In this document: piece after piece, positions 1 through 11,829 of the stretch
How the letters are laid out: every line of letters begins with the position of its first letter
How positions within the stretch are numbered: position 1 is the first letter of the stretch
DNA from: Chionoecetes opilio
Taxonomy: Eukaryota > Arthropoda > Malacostraca > Decapoda > Majidae
DNA length: 64,000 bases
Assembly: GCA_016584305.1 (NCBI GenBank)
Contig: JACEEZ010020501.1
Span: 22,501 to 86,500 of the forward strand
Direction: 5' to 3'
Translations under genes and position numbers: made by a program
Notes under the pieces: generated by a model
What the model saw: the letters and a program-made list of their open reading frames with translations, nothing else
What the model was told of the DNA's origin: nothing
The model's database searches: none

Positions 1-546
1 GGCGATGTGGCATCATCGCGTCCCGCCGCACCCCGGTTATTCCACGTTGGCGGGAGGCGGACGACGTCCTTATAAGGACGGTTAGCGTGGATGTGGTAGA
101 GTGGATCATCTGGAGTGATATTGTGGTAGGCCGTGATGAGGAACCAATGTTGCTTCGCCTAGGGCACGTGCTGGACTGTGTTCTGACAGCTGGAACACCC
201 CCTTTTAAATCACCTGTGGATGCCGTCGGGGGGCATCCCCGGTCATCAATACGTCCGTCGGCTTGCGGGCGCACACGGGACGCGAACGTGTGAGGACGCC
301 ATCGAGTGGGACTGGTCGTCCCACCAGGACGCCGTCGGCATCCCGCCCACGTTACGAAGGTCGGCTCATGGACTCTGTCTGGCGGTGGGGTGTCGGGGTG
401 AAGACGTCCTGAGGATGCCAGTCGTGGGTGGTCGGGGAGGTATAGCCTCCCGACCACTCCCGTCCGCCAAATCTTCAAGGATGGGACAGGTCGGGGCACG
501 AGGTCGGCTATGTGTGAACCTACCTTAAAGTCTTACTCTCTCTCAG
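1..546. other. Intronic or upstream DNA before the first visible exon
   Basis: GC-rich, with several open frames that overlap on both strands and match no family I recognise. It ends in a pyrimidine-rich CTCTCTCTCAG acceptor at about 536-546, so at least its right part is intron of the oxidase gene. I do not see the exon for the first 2Fe-2S cluster here; it is probably upstream of the window. Confidence 0.5.
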
Positions 547-707
547 TGTCGGCAGCTGGTGTTCTGCTGTGATGGGTGGGAGGTGGAGACAGTGGAGCAC
601 CTTGGGGACCGCCACCACGGGTACCACCCCCTGCAGGAGGCACTGGCAGGCTTTTATGGCACCCAGTGTGGATGCTGCTCCCCAGGGATGGTCATGACAA
701 TGCATGG
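547..707 (+). CDS. Aldehyde oxidase/xanthine dehydrogenase family, exon with first half of 2Fe-2S cluster II
   Basis: This exon encodes 53 codons plus two bases of a molybdo-flavoenzyme that oxidises aldehydes or purines. It contains CDGWEVETVEHLGD, the YHPLQEALA helix and GTQCGCCSPGMVM. The last is the hallmark CxxC pair that holds the second [2Fe-2S] cluster. The exon starts after a strong polypyrimidine tract and CAG, and ends at GTGAGT (708-713). The phase-2 end joins a phase-compatible exon at 1303. The FYGTQCG wording and overall match favour the aldehyde oxidase side of the family, but XDH cannot be excluded without the active-site exons. Confidence 0.9.
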
Positions 708-1302
708 GTGAGTGTCGGGGCGAGTTATGATCATGAAAACCATCTGGGGATTTTCTTAGTCACATACTTACTATCACCTCTAAGGCCTAGGCAATTAAGA
801 ATATTTGATTATTTTGTATTGAAAGACTTGCTCAGTGTTAACATGGATCAGCCTTGGTGAACTAATTGCATTTTGCTAAGCTGAAAAATATTTACATGTA
901 ACTCTGGTATCAAGTCCTCTAGTTTCTAGGTCGCTCTCCATCATTTCATCGAGTGTTTTTTTTAGATCCACCTAGATGGTCCTCTATCGTCAACATCAAA
1001 GTACTTTCACATGTTCACTCAACTATTCTCACCCTTTTTCTAGACATTGCCACACCTCTGAATCTCTCGGTCCTTGTCACTTCCCTGACGCATCCAATCC
1101 CATGTCTCCCTCACTTTACACATGAGGGATTGTGAATAGCACCTCTTACCTTGACTTTTTACAACGATTTGTGTTGAGGATTTCATGGGTCTTTATATTA
1201 AGCATTTGCTCAAATACCATTCTGTAATTACAAAGTCAAGTAGCATGCAGAAAGTGTTGATTTGTGAAGTGCTTATAGTATGAAATCCATACATCCTCTC
1301 AG

Positions 1303-1462
1303 GCAGCAGAAGGCCAAAGGTTCCTTCACCATGAGCCAGGTGGAGTCTGCCCTGGACGGTAACTTGTGTCGGTGCACAGGCTACCGACCCATCCTTGACG
1401 CCTTTAAGTCCCTGGCAGAGGATGGCAGTCAGCATCTGAAGAACAGGCTGCCAGACATAGAG
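1303..1462 (+). CDS. Aldehyde oxidase/XDH family, exon with second half of 2Fe-2S cluster II
   Basis: The exon opens after CTCTCAG with one base completing the previous codon, then 53 codons. [13 protein letters not shown] is followed by [19 protein letters not shown], the CxC pair that completes the second [2Fe-2S] cluster, so all four cluster cysteines are visible across two exons. The N-terminal joint gives a helix slightly shorter than usual between the two motifs, so the acceptor could lie a few bases elsewhere. The exon ends in GAG at 1462 and is followed by GCAAGT, a near-consensus GC-type donor. The reading frame continues open for 30 codons past it into non-homologous sequence. Confidence 0.9.
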
Positions 1463-1661
1463 GCAAGTCCACGCCCTGGGCTCAATTATAGCATTATCTC
1501 TGTGTATGAAACAGTTACAGTTGATACTCAGCCACTTTTTCTTGAGCCATGAGAAGCAGGTTTATATAAATGGCAATGACCAGGATTTGAACACAGGTGC
1601 AGGACAGGTAAAACACTGATTGTAACTAATTACTCATTTCTAATGTCTGATTCACTCACAG

Positions 1662-1811
1662 GACTCTTATAAGGTCAAGGGTTGTTGCAAGTCCAAAACC
1701 AAGTGTATGGAGTCATGTCAGTCTGGCTGCGAGGGTGCTAGGAGTGCCAAGCGGATGGATGTGGTAGGTGTGAGTGAAGGCACCCGGTGGTACCAGCCTA
1801 CATCCATACAG
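1662..1811 (+). CDS. Aldehyde oxidase/XDH family, linker exon before FAD domain
   Basis: A clean phase 0-0 exon of 50 codons between CACTCACAG and a GTAAGA donor. It encodes the variable Cys-rich linker (KGCCKSKTKCMESCQSGCEG) and then TRWYQPTSIQ, the conserved W-x-x-P-T/S segment that opens the FAD-binding (CO dehydrogenase flavoprotein) domain. Seven cysteines in the linker are unusually dense; this part is poorly conserved in the family and I infer no function. The next recognisable exon is 11 kb away, leaving roughly 200 residues of FAD domain unaccounted for. Confidence 0.85.
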
Positions 1812-1929
1812 GTAAGAATTGCATGCTGAAGGAACCAACCAGAAATATGCCAGGTATTATCCAGGTTGGCCTTTATCCTGTTATAAAGTATTCAATGATG
1901 AATATGTGAGAGGTGGCAAATATATTAAA

Positions 1930-2047
1930 CTAGCCGCAAAGCCGCCCTCCGGGCGGACTTTTTGGCTAGCTCCTGCGGAGGGCTATTGGTGGGCCTTCGG
2001 CCCACCAAACACAGTCTCCCGGCTATCTGGAGACTCTCCAGATAGCC
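1930..2047. repeat. Cluster of four consecutive hairpins
   Basis: Four palindromes stand side by side. An imperfect CTAGCC...GGCTAG stem spans 1930-1969, and a short AGCTCC/GGAGGGCT stem spans 1968-1984. A perfect 10-bp TTGGTGGGCC stem with a 3-base loop spans 1986-2008, and a perfect 13-bp GGCTATCTGGAGA stem with a 1-base loop spans 2021-2047. The right half of the last one runs into a fragment of the mariner-like element found elsewhere in the window. It lies in an intron of the oxidase gene. Function unknown. Confidence 0.75.
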
Positions 2048-2098
2048 CCTTCTAACTTTCTTGAAATCATGGATGTAGAAATGTATGTATTAACGCCA
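2034..2098 (-). mobile_element. Inverted fragment of the mariner-like MITE
   Basis: The bases are the reverse complement of about 65 bases inside the element at 11830-12493 (around 11897-11960), including CATGGATGTAGAAAT and TATTAACGCCA. No terminal repeat is present, so it is an internal remnant. Confidence 0.75.
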
Positions 2099-2365
2099 AC
2101 CCATTCACATCACCCCTAACCCATTCACTCACCCATTACCCATCACCCCCACCCATTCACTCACCCATTACCCATCACCCCCCACCCATTCACTCACCCA
2201 TTACCCATCACCACACACCCATTCACTCACCCATTACCCATCACCCCCCATCTATTCCCTCACCCATCACCCATCACCCCCCACCCATTCACTCACCCAT
2301 CACCCCACACCCATTACCCATCACCCCACCCATTCACTCATCCATTACCCATCACCCTACATCAA
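2099..2365 (+). repeat. Minisatellite of CACCCATTCACTCACCCATT type
   Basis: About six imperfect units of roughly 35-42 bases built from CCCATTCACTCACCCATTAC and CCATCACCCC. No spacers, no conserved repeat/spacer alternation and no coding signal. Confidence 0.9.
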
Positions 2366-2551
2366 GGTTTCCTCAATTCTCGCAACCCACTTTTTTTTCA
2401 CAATTCTCGCTAATAGGCTACTAAAAAAAAGAAGAACAAAAAGGTGATCGGATCATCCCATAAGTGGGCTTAAAACCTTCCCCTGGTCAACCTGGTTCCA
2501 AAAATGTGCCATATGATAGGATTCCGCCACGGGGGGCGGAACCTATACCAC

Positions 2552-2567
2552 ACACACACACACACAC

Positions 2568-2606
<39 letters not shown>

Positions 2607-2660
2607 CACACACACACACACACACACCACACACACACACAACACACACACACACACAGA
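2552..2660 (+). repeat. (CA)n microsatellite
   Basis: Nearly uninterrupted CA dinucleotides with a few CAAC slips. The open frames across it are Thr-His or Cys-Val repeats without coding value. Confidence 0.97.
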
Positions 2661-2679
2661 CATACACACTTTTTACGTT

Positions 2680-5600
2680 TTTATTTTTACTTTTTTACAC
2701 GATCTTATGTTCCTTTTCCCTACATATTCATATTTTCCTTTTTGGAATTAGTTTCTATCAGTGTTTTTATGTGGAGTGAAAGAAACAGGTTTGAATAATT
2801 GGGATGTTTGGGGGAGGGGGGGGGGAGGTGATGAGAAGAAAGTTTTGAAAAAAAATATTTAAACCCAATATCTCTGCGTCTTTACCCCTTGTTGGGTCTT
2901 GTTTTTTCGGGGTATTTATGATGTGTTGAGAAAGTTTTCCAGAAGGAGAGATGTATCAGTTTGTCTTTGGGCAAAAAATGGAGGGGTGAGTGTTGTTTTT
3001 TGGGCAGGTTTGTCGAAAAAGTTTTAAGTGCATGAAGCTTAGAAGTGTCACACAGGAGGGAATATTTGTAGACTTTTTGGAAGGAGATGTGTTGGGGTGT
3101 GGCAGGGGGCAGATAAAAAACTAATGTAAATTTTGTTTTTCTTTCCCAAAAAGGTTTTCCTTTAAGGTTTTAATTTTTCCATATCTTTTGCGGGAAAAAA
3201 TTTTTTAATAAATTTTTAAAACTCGGGCTGTACATATTTTGTACTAGCTTTTTCTTTTGGGGGCCCCTATTTTTTTTAGCAGGATAAGCGGGGACTACAA
3301 ACCCGGGGATGGATTTAATAAAAGAGGGTTTTATTCAAATTTGGGCAAAGAAACTAAAAATTCCTACAAATAGTATAAAAATACACTAAAAAATACGGTA
3401 ATTCGAAACAAATCCAAATACTTCTGAAAGTATTCAGAATGAAATTTCAGAAAAATTTTCGTTAAAAAAAAAAGTTTTAAATTTGCTGCTTAATTATTTT
3501 TTTTGTAAAACCCGTTTTTCTTTAAAAAACAGTTCTTGGGGAAAATAACCAGTTTTCAAAACGTTTGCTGTAATTATTTTTAAAAACAAAGGGAAATTTT
3601 AACCCTTTTAAAAAATTTGGGTCAAAAAGGGGTCTTTTTGATACTTTTCAAGCTCAGGTACAAAATCTAGACGGTTTCTTCACGGCGGGGGGAAAACTGT
3701 ATGGTATTATCCAAATGGTCCCAAATTGCCTTTTTCCCTCTGCCACCCCTGTTTACAGGGGACAGTAAAAATCATTTAACCTCGGGGCCCACCGCAGTCT
3801 TTTTACTGAATATCCGGGTTGCAACAGAAAGTGGGAGAATAAATCTAACAAAAAAACCCTTTTTAAACCCCTGGAAACCCCAGTCGTCTCCACTGGCAAG
3901 TGGAAAACGAGTAAAAACTCCAGAAAACCGCCCCCCAACAGTGCAAACCCTTTGAAACTTATACAATTATACTTTGTACTTTTAAAATATATAAAGGTAA
4001 CCCCAGGAAGTATATAAGAGTTGAAAGGAAAAAACCTTTAGTTCTGATAATAAAGTGGGGTTTATTCGTCAGATTTATATAATTTTTAACAAAATGTTTA
4101 ATTTTCCCAAAAGTATTCAAATAGAATGAGAATTTTTCTTTTCCTAAAACCCAATTATTGAACCAAAATACCCCCCAAACGTTTTCGAATGTTTGTATAT
4201 GAATATTTACCGACTTAAATACTCCACCCCTGACTGCTAAGAAAACCCCAAGTGTGCCATTGGGGCCCTTTACTACTGTGTTTTCACATTTTCTAAAAAA
4301 GGTCCCCAATGAGCAGTGGGTCCCATGGGTGTAAGGTGTTTTGGGGTTTTCCCCAGGAGTTTTATTGCAGCAGAGCACCCCTCCCGCCTGTATCAGCCCC
4401 GCAGGTGTGGGGGGAGCTTTTTTGCCAAAAAAGGGGTCGGCCACCTTCTAAAGCTGGGGGGGCAGGTCAGCCTGGCAGAGCCTTAGAAATCTTCGGGGTT
4501 TTCTAATTTTTGCTGAAGGCTTCCATATTTGGAGTCTTGGGGCCACTGGCCCTGTGGGGGCCCCAAACAAGAAAAACGAAATGTAAGTTTGTGATTAATT
4601 TTTACTTTTTCTTTTTCAGTATTTTAGGAGTGAAATAAATGCATTTGGTGGCTAAGGATCCCTATTTAGGGTCAAGATTCCTTAAAAGCCCACCACGCAT
4701 CTTCTAGAATTAAAGTGATGAGCTAACAGTAGAGGCTAGTCATTGTATTATTTTAACAGAATTGTGGTGCCCATTCCATGGAAAACCCCATCACGGGGAA
4801 GGTCAAAGAGGGGGTCGCATTAGGTGCTGTCCATAGGGCCTTGCTTTTACACATCCCCCCTCTTAGTTTTTCCCTGACTCCCAAACATTTTTTCAGTAGT
4901 ATAGACCCGGAAATTTAATGTTGGGGAAAAATTTATATGCTCTGAGTGAAAAAAGTGGGTTTAAATAGCTTTTAAGTAAATTTCCATGAAAATTATTTAT
5001 ATGAGCTCCCGCTTTTTCAGCCCCCGTTATACTTTATATCCCGGGTTTAACTTATTTCATTAGAATATCCTTATTACAGTTTTTATTAAAGGATTTAATT
5101 TTTTCGGAATTTTTTGGGATTGTTGTAATAATCCAATCCTTTAAAAAAGGAAAGGGTTTAATTTTTTTTTTCAAAACCCAAACTGGGGTGGCATGAAGCA
5201 AAACCAGCACATCCGGCAGGGGGGAAAAGAAATTGCGGGGAAATCGAGCGAACCCAACCAACCCCTTTTATTTTCCTTTCGGAACTCTTTTTAACGGGGC
5301 GGGGGGCCGGTGCATCACAAACTCTTGGCATGGCAACGGACCCTCCACCAAAAGTGGACTTTTGAGCAGTTCCTGGAGATCAGCAGAGGGGCCCCGCACC
5401 CATCCTCTCGTCACATTTCCCCAGCTCTCCCTCAAACCCCACGGGGAAAACCCAAACCCCCCAGGGGGCCCTCACCCTTTTGTTTCAGTTTTTACTTTTG
5501 GTCATTTTTTGCACGTATGTTGTATGTTTTTAAAAATTTTTTAGAAGGCAGGAATAAAGGAAAAAAAAAAAAAGTTTAGGGGAAAAATAGGGGGGAAAGT

Positions 5601-6660
5601 GATGCAAAAACGAAGATGTTATAATAACACTCCCCTAATTAAATTATATTTGGTTGCAACCCCACTACCCGGGTTTTTATATATTTCCCGATCCGCCGAC
5701 AAGATCTCTCCCCGTGGGTGAATGCCCCGCTTACGTCAATAAAGGTAATCAGGCTTGAGGGGCCCGCATGCGGGATTTCCCACCAAAAAAGCCTTCATCA
5801 TTTTTTGGTGGCACAACCCATACTTTGTAAGTTGTTGATGAAAGGTTTTTTTCAAGTACAGTGGTGCCCGGCCCAAAAAACCCAAATAAATGGCTAAAGG
5901 GCCCTTGTTTCTTTAAAAGTGTTTTTAAATTATAGGTTTTTTGAAAACAAATGTTCGGGAAATAATCTTTTCCCAGGCCCTAGCCCCACTAAACCCCCCC
6001 AACCTAACAAACTTTTGAACGGGAAAAACAGAGATAGAAAATAAAAACATTTTTTTTGCCCCCCTTAGTTTGAGAGGTTGTTTAGAAGCGGGAAAAAGAA
6101 GGTCTAGGGGAGGGGGATCAGGGGAAAAAAAGATGGGGGAGGGAAGCAGAGCACCCAAAATTTCTTAGGTTTCAAATGACTGTCCAAATGAAAATTTCCC
6201 TTTAAATTAAAAGGTTGTTTTGATTTAGCCATATTTAGCAGCCCGGTGGGTAGTGGAAGAAACACTTGACCCCAAAACAGAGGGGGGGCCGTAAAGGGCC
6301 CCAAAAAGGGGACCCCAATTTCAAATCCCTGGGTGGAGGTTATTTGGGCTTTTCTTCTTTCTCCCCGAAAACCCCCTATTCCCTAGAAGAAAAAGGTAGG
6401 GGTGTAACCCGGGGAAAATTGGACCTAAAAAATTCAGCATGAGCTAATGGGGGGCAATCCTTTCCCTGAAAAGGGTTTAGGAGTGTGTCTTGTATGTTTG
6501 TGCGGGAGTAGTGTGTATGCTTGTGGTGAAAGGGAAATAAGTAATTGTCTCTCACTTTACTGGCAAGGATTAATGACAACCTTATGCTGCATTTATAAAG
6601 TTTTTCTTTTATTTTAGACCTTAATTTGATTAAAAAAAAACCCTTTTCTTTTTCCCGACC
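2680..6660. other. Low-quality run-rich stretch, probably intron with hidden exons
   Basis: The sequence is dominated by short runs of A, T, G and C (patterns such as ggggtttt, aaaaccccc), like the demonstrably corrupted copy to its right. It should contain the missing FAD-domain exons of the oxidase, because they are absent from the clean sequence at 9242-12807. A stretch at about 5300-5480 reads VDFEQFLEI in one frame and LVTFPQLS in another, which loosely resembles that domain, but frames are broken and I do not annotate it as an exon. Confidence 0.5.
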
Positions 6661-9240
6661 CCTTTTTTTTAACGTCATTTTTTCCCTAAATTTTTATGGG
6701 GTTTTAATAGCCCACTTCCAAATATTTTCATCCTTTGTCTTTTTTCAATGAAAAATGCGCCAGATCCTCTTCCAAAAACCCCTCCTGCCCTTCCCCAGGC
6801 CTGTCCGGTGGACGGCGACCTCAAAACTTCCACCAAACAGCTTTCCCCAACCCTCCCATTTTCTTCCTCTTACGTCCCCAAACCCCACCTAAATCGCCTT
6901 ACTTTCACATTTGTATTTCCCCCCTTCAATCCACTTTTCTTGCCACCTCTTACGGGACACTTCTTTCCTCCATGATCCCATTTCTTTATATTCAACTTTC
7001 CCCGATCAAAACCCAACCAAGACACCCTCCAATTTCTTCGTCAAAGCCCATGCCTCAGAACCATAAAACCACAAAAGATCTCATAAATGCTTAAAATACT
7101 TTTTCCTCTTTTTTTCAGGGAAATACTCTTTTTTTAGCAGCAGTCCCGCTATCTTTCCCCCTTTCACCAGTAGTCGCTACCGTTTTCCCAAACGCTTTTT
7201 TCCCCTCCACCCTCGTATCTAACAGTCACCAAGAAAAAAAAACCGGGTTTTTCCCTTTCTATTACATCACCATTCACTTCTATAGTTTTTTTTCTTTCTG
7301 GGGGGCCCCCTTGTTGATTCTTTTAAAAACTGGACAGCAAAAATTTCCCCCCACCCTTTTGGGTTTTCCCTAGTCCCAAACCATTTTTTATGGCCCCTTT
7401 TTTCACATTTTTCCCAAGAATAAAGGTTACTCCTATTTCCCACTACCGCCCACCCCAAAAAGGAAAATCTTCCCATTTGTTTTTTTGGGCTCATTTCTTG
7501 CCTTTTTCCAATTCATCTTGTTTTGGGAATATTCCGGACCTCTTCTCCCATTGTTGTTCCCAATCTAAAATCTTTTTTCCCCTTTCCTCTTGTCTAGCTG
7601 TAAAGGGACAAATTCATCGCATATTGGACCCCCCCATGGATTTTCCTTTTTTGCTTTCCTTTTGGGGCCCTTTTCCCCTCCTCCCAAAACCAAAAAAGAT
7701 GAGAACTAACCCTTGAGACCCCTACACCTATCTCAAAGGCACTGATTTTTCTTCCACCCTACTTCAGCTTTGATCCAACCTTCAGGGATGATAAACACGG
7801 GGGGGGATAAAACCCCGTTTTTAAGCGATAATTTGTTAAGAGATAGTTCTTTAACCCCGGTCCCCACTGTATTTTTTAATGATTTTTCTGGGAAAAATTT
7901 TCCCATAAACCCTTTCCCAAAACCTTTGGAGCCTAATTTTTTATCCCCGCTTTGTTTGATTGATATTCAGTGCCCCTATAAATGAAATGCATTTATTAAT
8001 GCAAAAAAGCATGAAAAGCAATTTTGGAAAATGTGGTAGAAATGGGAATACATTATGGGAAAAATTAAAACAGTTGGCTTTAATAGAAAAATTTTGATAG
8101 CATTTCCCAAACCCATGTCTCGGATTTGGGCAGTATTTAAATCTCAAAAGTTAAATGCGGGAAGGAGTGTGGTGGAATGTTAAAAAGGGTTCAGTATAAT
8201 GCCCAAACAAAAATGTACTAGCCGCTTTTATTCGTTTTTACTTCACTAATCTAGTGTAGTTTTAGCGGGTTTTACTTGTTTTTGACTTATACAGTACATT
8301 TTTAGAATAATTATATTTGGAAAACATCCCCAAACCCCTAACCAGTAGCCCAACACAGCTTTTTTGATTTTGGTTGACCTTTGTGATTTATGAGCAAGAA
8401 AGGGAACTGGTACTAGTTTAAAAGGTATTTGGACCTTAAGCATGTCTGCAGCTGGCAGAAAAAGACCCAAAAAGGATTTCCTTCGAGGGGAATTTCAAAG
8501 GGGGGTAAAGGGAACCTAGGTATCCGCCTAACAAAATTATTCACAGAAAAAAAAAAAAGAAAAAATTTATATGAATAGAAAAGAAGTAATAAAAAACGTT
8601 ATAATAAAAAAAAATCCAATTTAGAAAAAAAAGATTTATTGTTTTATTAAAAAAAAAAAAGGGGGTTTTTTTTTCCCAAAAATCCTGGTTGGCAGGAATT
8701 TTTCCCTCCACTTTTTGGGGAAAGGGTTTTTCCCAATGTCCCTTTCAAAAGTACCCCCCAAACTTGTTATTGCCCCAAAAGGGAACAATGGCCCGAAAGG
8801 GGAAGGGATACAGCAGAACCATTTTCAGGGTTGTGTTATTGTAAACACAAAGTTTTATGTAACGGTGAAAAGTTTTTGAAATATTATTTGTTGTAATATT
8901 TCCCTATTTAAATAGAAATCCAACTTTTTCATAATCTCAGTTTTTGTAACAAAAAAGAAACACAAAAAAAATTGGGAAAAAAATGATTAAAATTTTGGGC
9001 TTTAAAAAACCGTTCTTCTTGGGGGGTTTGCCTCCTTTGTCAGGGTTTTTATGTGCCCCACGAAAAGGGGGGGGACCAAAAAACATTAAAAAATTTACCC
9101 CCAATTTCACAGGAATTTTAAAATTTTAAAATTTTTTTTAAAGATGAGATATTATGGGGGAGTAGGGACCTTTAAGGTTTTTGATATCAAATAGTTCCCA
9201 TTGGCCGAAAAAAAACTTATTATAAAGGGTCTAGGGAGTT
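6660..9240. repeat. Error-laden duplicate of 9242-11840 at a contig end
   Basis: Base order follows the clean copy throughout: LINE 3' end, retrotransposon frames, the GGGATGATAAACAC stretch, the TGTCTGCAGCTGGCAG stretch and the GATATCAAATAGT stretch. Isolated bases are replaced by copies of their neighbours. It ends at the N at 9241 where the clean copy begins, as expected from two overlapping contigs joined without trimming. Any feature here is the same locus as to the right. Confidence 0.8.
6680..7790 (-). pseudogene. Corrupted copy of non-LTR retrotransposon B
   Basis: Same LINE fragment as at 9264-10390 (reverse transcriptase C-terminal part), with frames destroyed by run-type errors. 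CTGTCCGGTGGACGGCGACC at about 6802-6821 is identical in both copies. The YADD region is recognisable near 7605-7625. It should not be counted as a separate insertion unless the duplication proves real. Confidence 0.75.
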
Positions 9241-9241
9241 N
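9241..9241. other. Assembly N, probable contig join
   Basis: A single unknown base separates run-rich sequence on the left from clean sequence on the right. The left side ends just past the insertion point of a transposon present on the right. Confidence 0.85.
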
Positions 9242-9263
9242 TTCTTTATCTTGTTAAACGTCA

Positions 9264-10390
9264 GTTTTTCCCATAATATTTTATGAGGTTAATAGACCAC
9301 TTCCAACTATCTCTATCCGTTGTCTCAACTTCTTCAATGCCCAATGCTGCCAGATCCTCTTCCAAACACTGCCTCCATGTCTTCCATGGCCTGTCCGGTG
9401 GACGGCGACCTCGAACTTCCACTCTAACAGCTCTCCCCAATGCCTCACCACCTTCTCTCCTCTTCACTTGCCCAAACCACCTCAATCGCCTTACTCTCAG
9501 CACTGTACTCAGCTCATTCAATCCACATTTTCTTGCCACCTCTTCACTGGACACTTCATCTCTCCATGTGATCCCAGTCATATATCTCAACATTCTTCGA
9601 TCACAACCAACCAACACACCCTCCAACTTCTTCGTCAAAGCCCATGTCTCAGAACCATACAACAAAACTGATCTCATACATGCTTCAAATACTCTTCCTC
9701 TGTTTTTCAGTGGAATACTCTTGTTTAGCAGCAGTCCCGCTATCTCTCTCCACTTCATCCATGTAGTTGCTACTCGTGTTCTAAACTGCTCTCTCCACTC
9801 CATCCTCGCTATCTAACATGTCACCAAGATAACAAACCTGTTTTACTTCTTCTATTACATCACCATTCACTTCTATAGTTTCTTTCTCTTCTGGCGGGCC
9901 CCCTCTGTTGATTCTTCTTAAACACACTGGACAGCAGAAATCTACCACCCTATTCAGGTTTCCTAGTCCCGAACATCTTTTATGGCACCATTTTTCACAT
10001 TCCTTGCAACGAATAGAGTTTACTCCTACTCCAATACTGCACACTCCACAGGGAAACCTTCCCACTTGTATATTTTGCTCGATTTTCTTGCCTGGTACCA
10101 TCATCTTCGTCTTGGACATATTCACCTTCAGACCTCTTCTCTCCATTGCTTGCTTCCAATCTATAAATCTCTTCTCACCTTCCTCCTTTGTCTCAGCTGT
10201 CAAGACTAAATCATCTGCATATTGGAGCTCCCATGGATCTCCTGTTTTGCATTCCTGTGTGGCCTCTTCCATCACTACCACAAACAAAAGAGGACTGAGA
10301 ACTAAGCCTTGATGCATCCCTACACCTATCTCAAAGGCATCTGATATTTCTTCCAGCTACTCTCAGCTTTGATCTCAACCCTTCAGGGAT
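9264..10390 (-). pseudogene. Non-LTR retrotransposon B, 5'-truncated reverse transcriptase
   Basis: The - strand encodes the C-terminal half of a LINE polymerase. It starts near QGLVLSPLLF at about 10310 and is followed by YADD (10210-10221), the catalytic pair of the RT palm. An inserted PHD-like zinc finger follows (CGVC...CKECEKWCHKRCSG...CCPVC, about 10060-9910). After that come the thumb (CYLGDMLDSEDGVERAV), a one-base frame change near 9790, and a C-terminal stretch (SVLLYGSETWALTKK, RLRWFGQVKRR). The finger is common in invertebrate LINE polymerases. The 5' endonuclease is missing, so it is a dead 5' truncation. I cannot place the clade securely. Confidence 0.85.
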
Positions 10391-11829
10391 GATAAACACA
10401 GGGGGGATAAACACAGTTCTTAATGCGATAATTTGTTAAGAGATAGTTCGTTATAGCCGGTCACCACTGTATTTGTTACTGATTTTTCTGGGATAATAGT
10501 TCCATAAACCTTCATTCACAACCTTGGAGCAATAATGTTTTATCTCTTGCTTTGTTTGTGCTGAAATTCAGTGCCCCTATAAATGTAATGCATATTTATT
10601 AATGCTGAAAATGCATGATAAATGCAATATTGGAAAATGTAGTAGAAATAGGAATACATTATCGGAAAATATACAGTTGGCTTTGAATAGCCAAATTTGA
10701 TAGCATTTACAAACATGTCTCTGACTTGCAGTAGTTAAATCATCAAAATGTATGCATGTAGTGGAAGGAGTGTGGTGGAATGTTGAAATGTTCAGTATAA
10801 TGTCAAAAAAAATGTACTAGTCTGCATTATTCGTTATTACTTCACTAAATCTAGTGTATTGATAGCTGGTTACTGTGATTTGACTTATACAGTACATCTT
10901 TTAACATAAGTTATAGTTGGCAACTATACCCAAAGCCATAACCAGTAGCCCAACACAGCTTTGTGTGAGTGGTTGACCAGTTGTGACTTATGAGCAAGCA
11001 AGCACTGGTACTAGCCTATAGTACTTGGACCTCATAAGCATGTCTGCAGCTGGCAGATAAAGACCCAATATGGATTTCCTTTGAGAGAATTTCAAAGGGA
11101 TGGTAAACGGAACCTAGCGTATCCTGACATAACTAAATTATTCCAACAGCAAAAAAAAAAAGGAATAAACATATGAATAGATAAATAGATAGATAATAAA
11201 AAATCGATTATAATAAAATAAATCCAATTTAGAAAAAAATAGATTTATATGATTTTATTAAAAAAAAAACGTTTTTTTTCACAATCCTGGTGGCAGGAAT
11301 AATTTCCCTCCCACTTGCGGAGGAAGGATGTCATGTCCCTTTCAAAAGTACAGCAAACTTTGTTATTGACCATAAGAAAAATAGGACGTAAGGGAAGACT
11401 ACAGACAGATACCTATGTTCAGGGTTGTATTATTGTAAACATTCAAATTTGTTTTATGTAACTTGTAAGTGTATCTCGCAAATATTATTTGTTGTAATAT
11501 TTGCATATTTTCAATAGATATATCCAATCTTATTCATAATCTCAGTTTATTGTAACTATAAGAAATACACAAAAAATAGTAAAAATGATTCAAATTTGCA
11601 TGAAAACAGTTCTTCTTGTGTGCGTGCCTCCTCTCGTACATGTGTTATGTGCACCACGAAACACGGGTGACCAAAACACATTACAAATTTATCCCAATAT
11701 CACAGGAGATATTGGAATTTTAATATTTCTATTAAGATGAGATATTTATCTGGGAGTATGTATCCATTAAGGTCTTGATATCAAATAGTATACTATTGGC
11801 CTGAAAACAAAAATTATTATCAAGGTCTA
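10391..11829. other. Non-coding intronic sequence
   Basis: AT-rich, no coding frame of note. Part of it (about 10960-11160: TGTCTGCAGCTGGCAG, CTTTGAGAGAATTTC) resembles sequence around the fold-back element at 61650-62410, so it is itself repetitive. It lies between oxidase exons. Confidence 0.6.

Noticed and set aside
220..528. GC-rich open frame before the oxidase exons, as an upstream exon
   Set aside because: No resemblance to the first 2Fe-2S domain (no C-x4-C-x2-C pattern), and it overlaps the pyrimidine tract of the next acceptor.
1925..2050. Bacterial or vector contamination suggested by perfect GC hairpins (terminator-like)
   Set aside because: The block is continuous with a MITE fragment found elsewhere in the window and with the oxidase intron, and lacks T-tracts in the right place for terminators.
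2099..2365. CRISPR-like repeat array
   Set aside because: Units are contiguous and variable in length with no unique spacers, and the genome is eukaryotic.
2464..2779. Open frames of Thr-His and Cys-Val repeats
   Set aside because: They are translations of a CA microsatellite in every frame and have no other content.
6735..7716. Pro/Ser-rich + strand open frames as genes
   Set aside because: They are antisense shadows of the corrupted LINE B polymerase; the clean copy shows the same frames opposite the RT.
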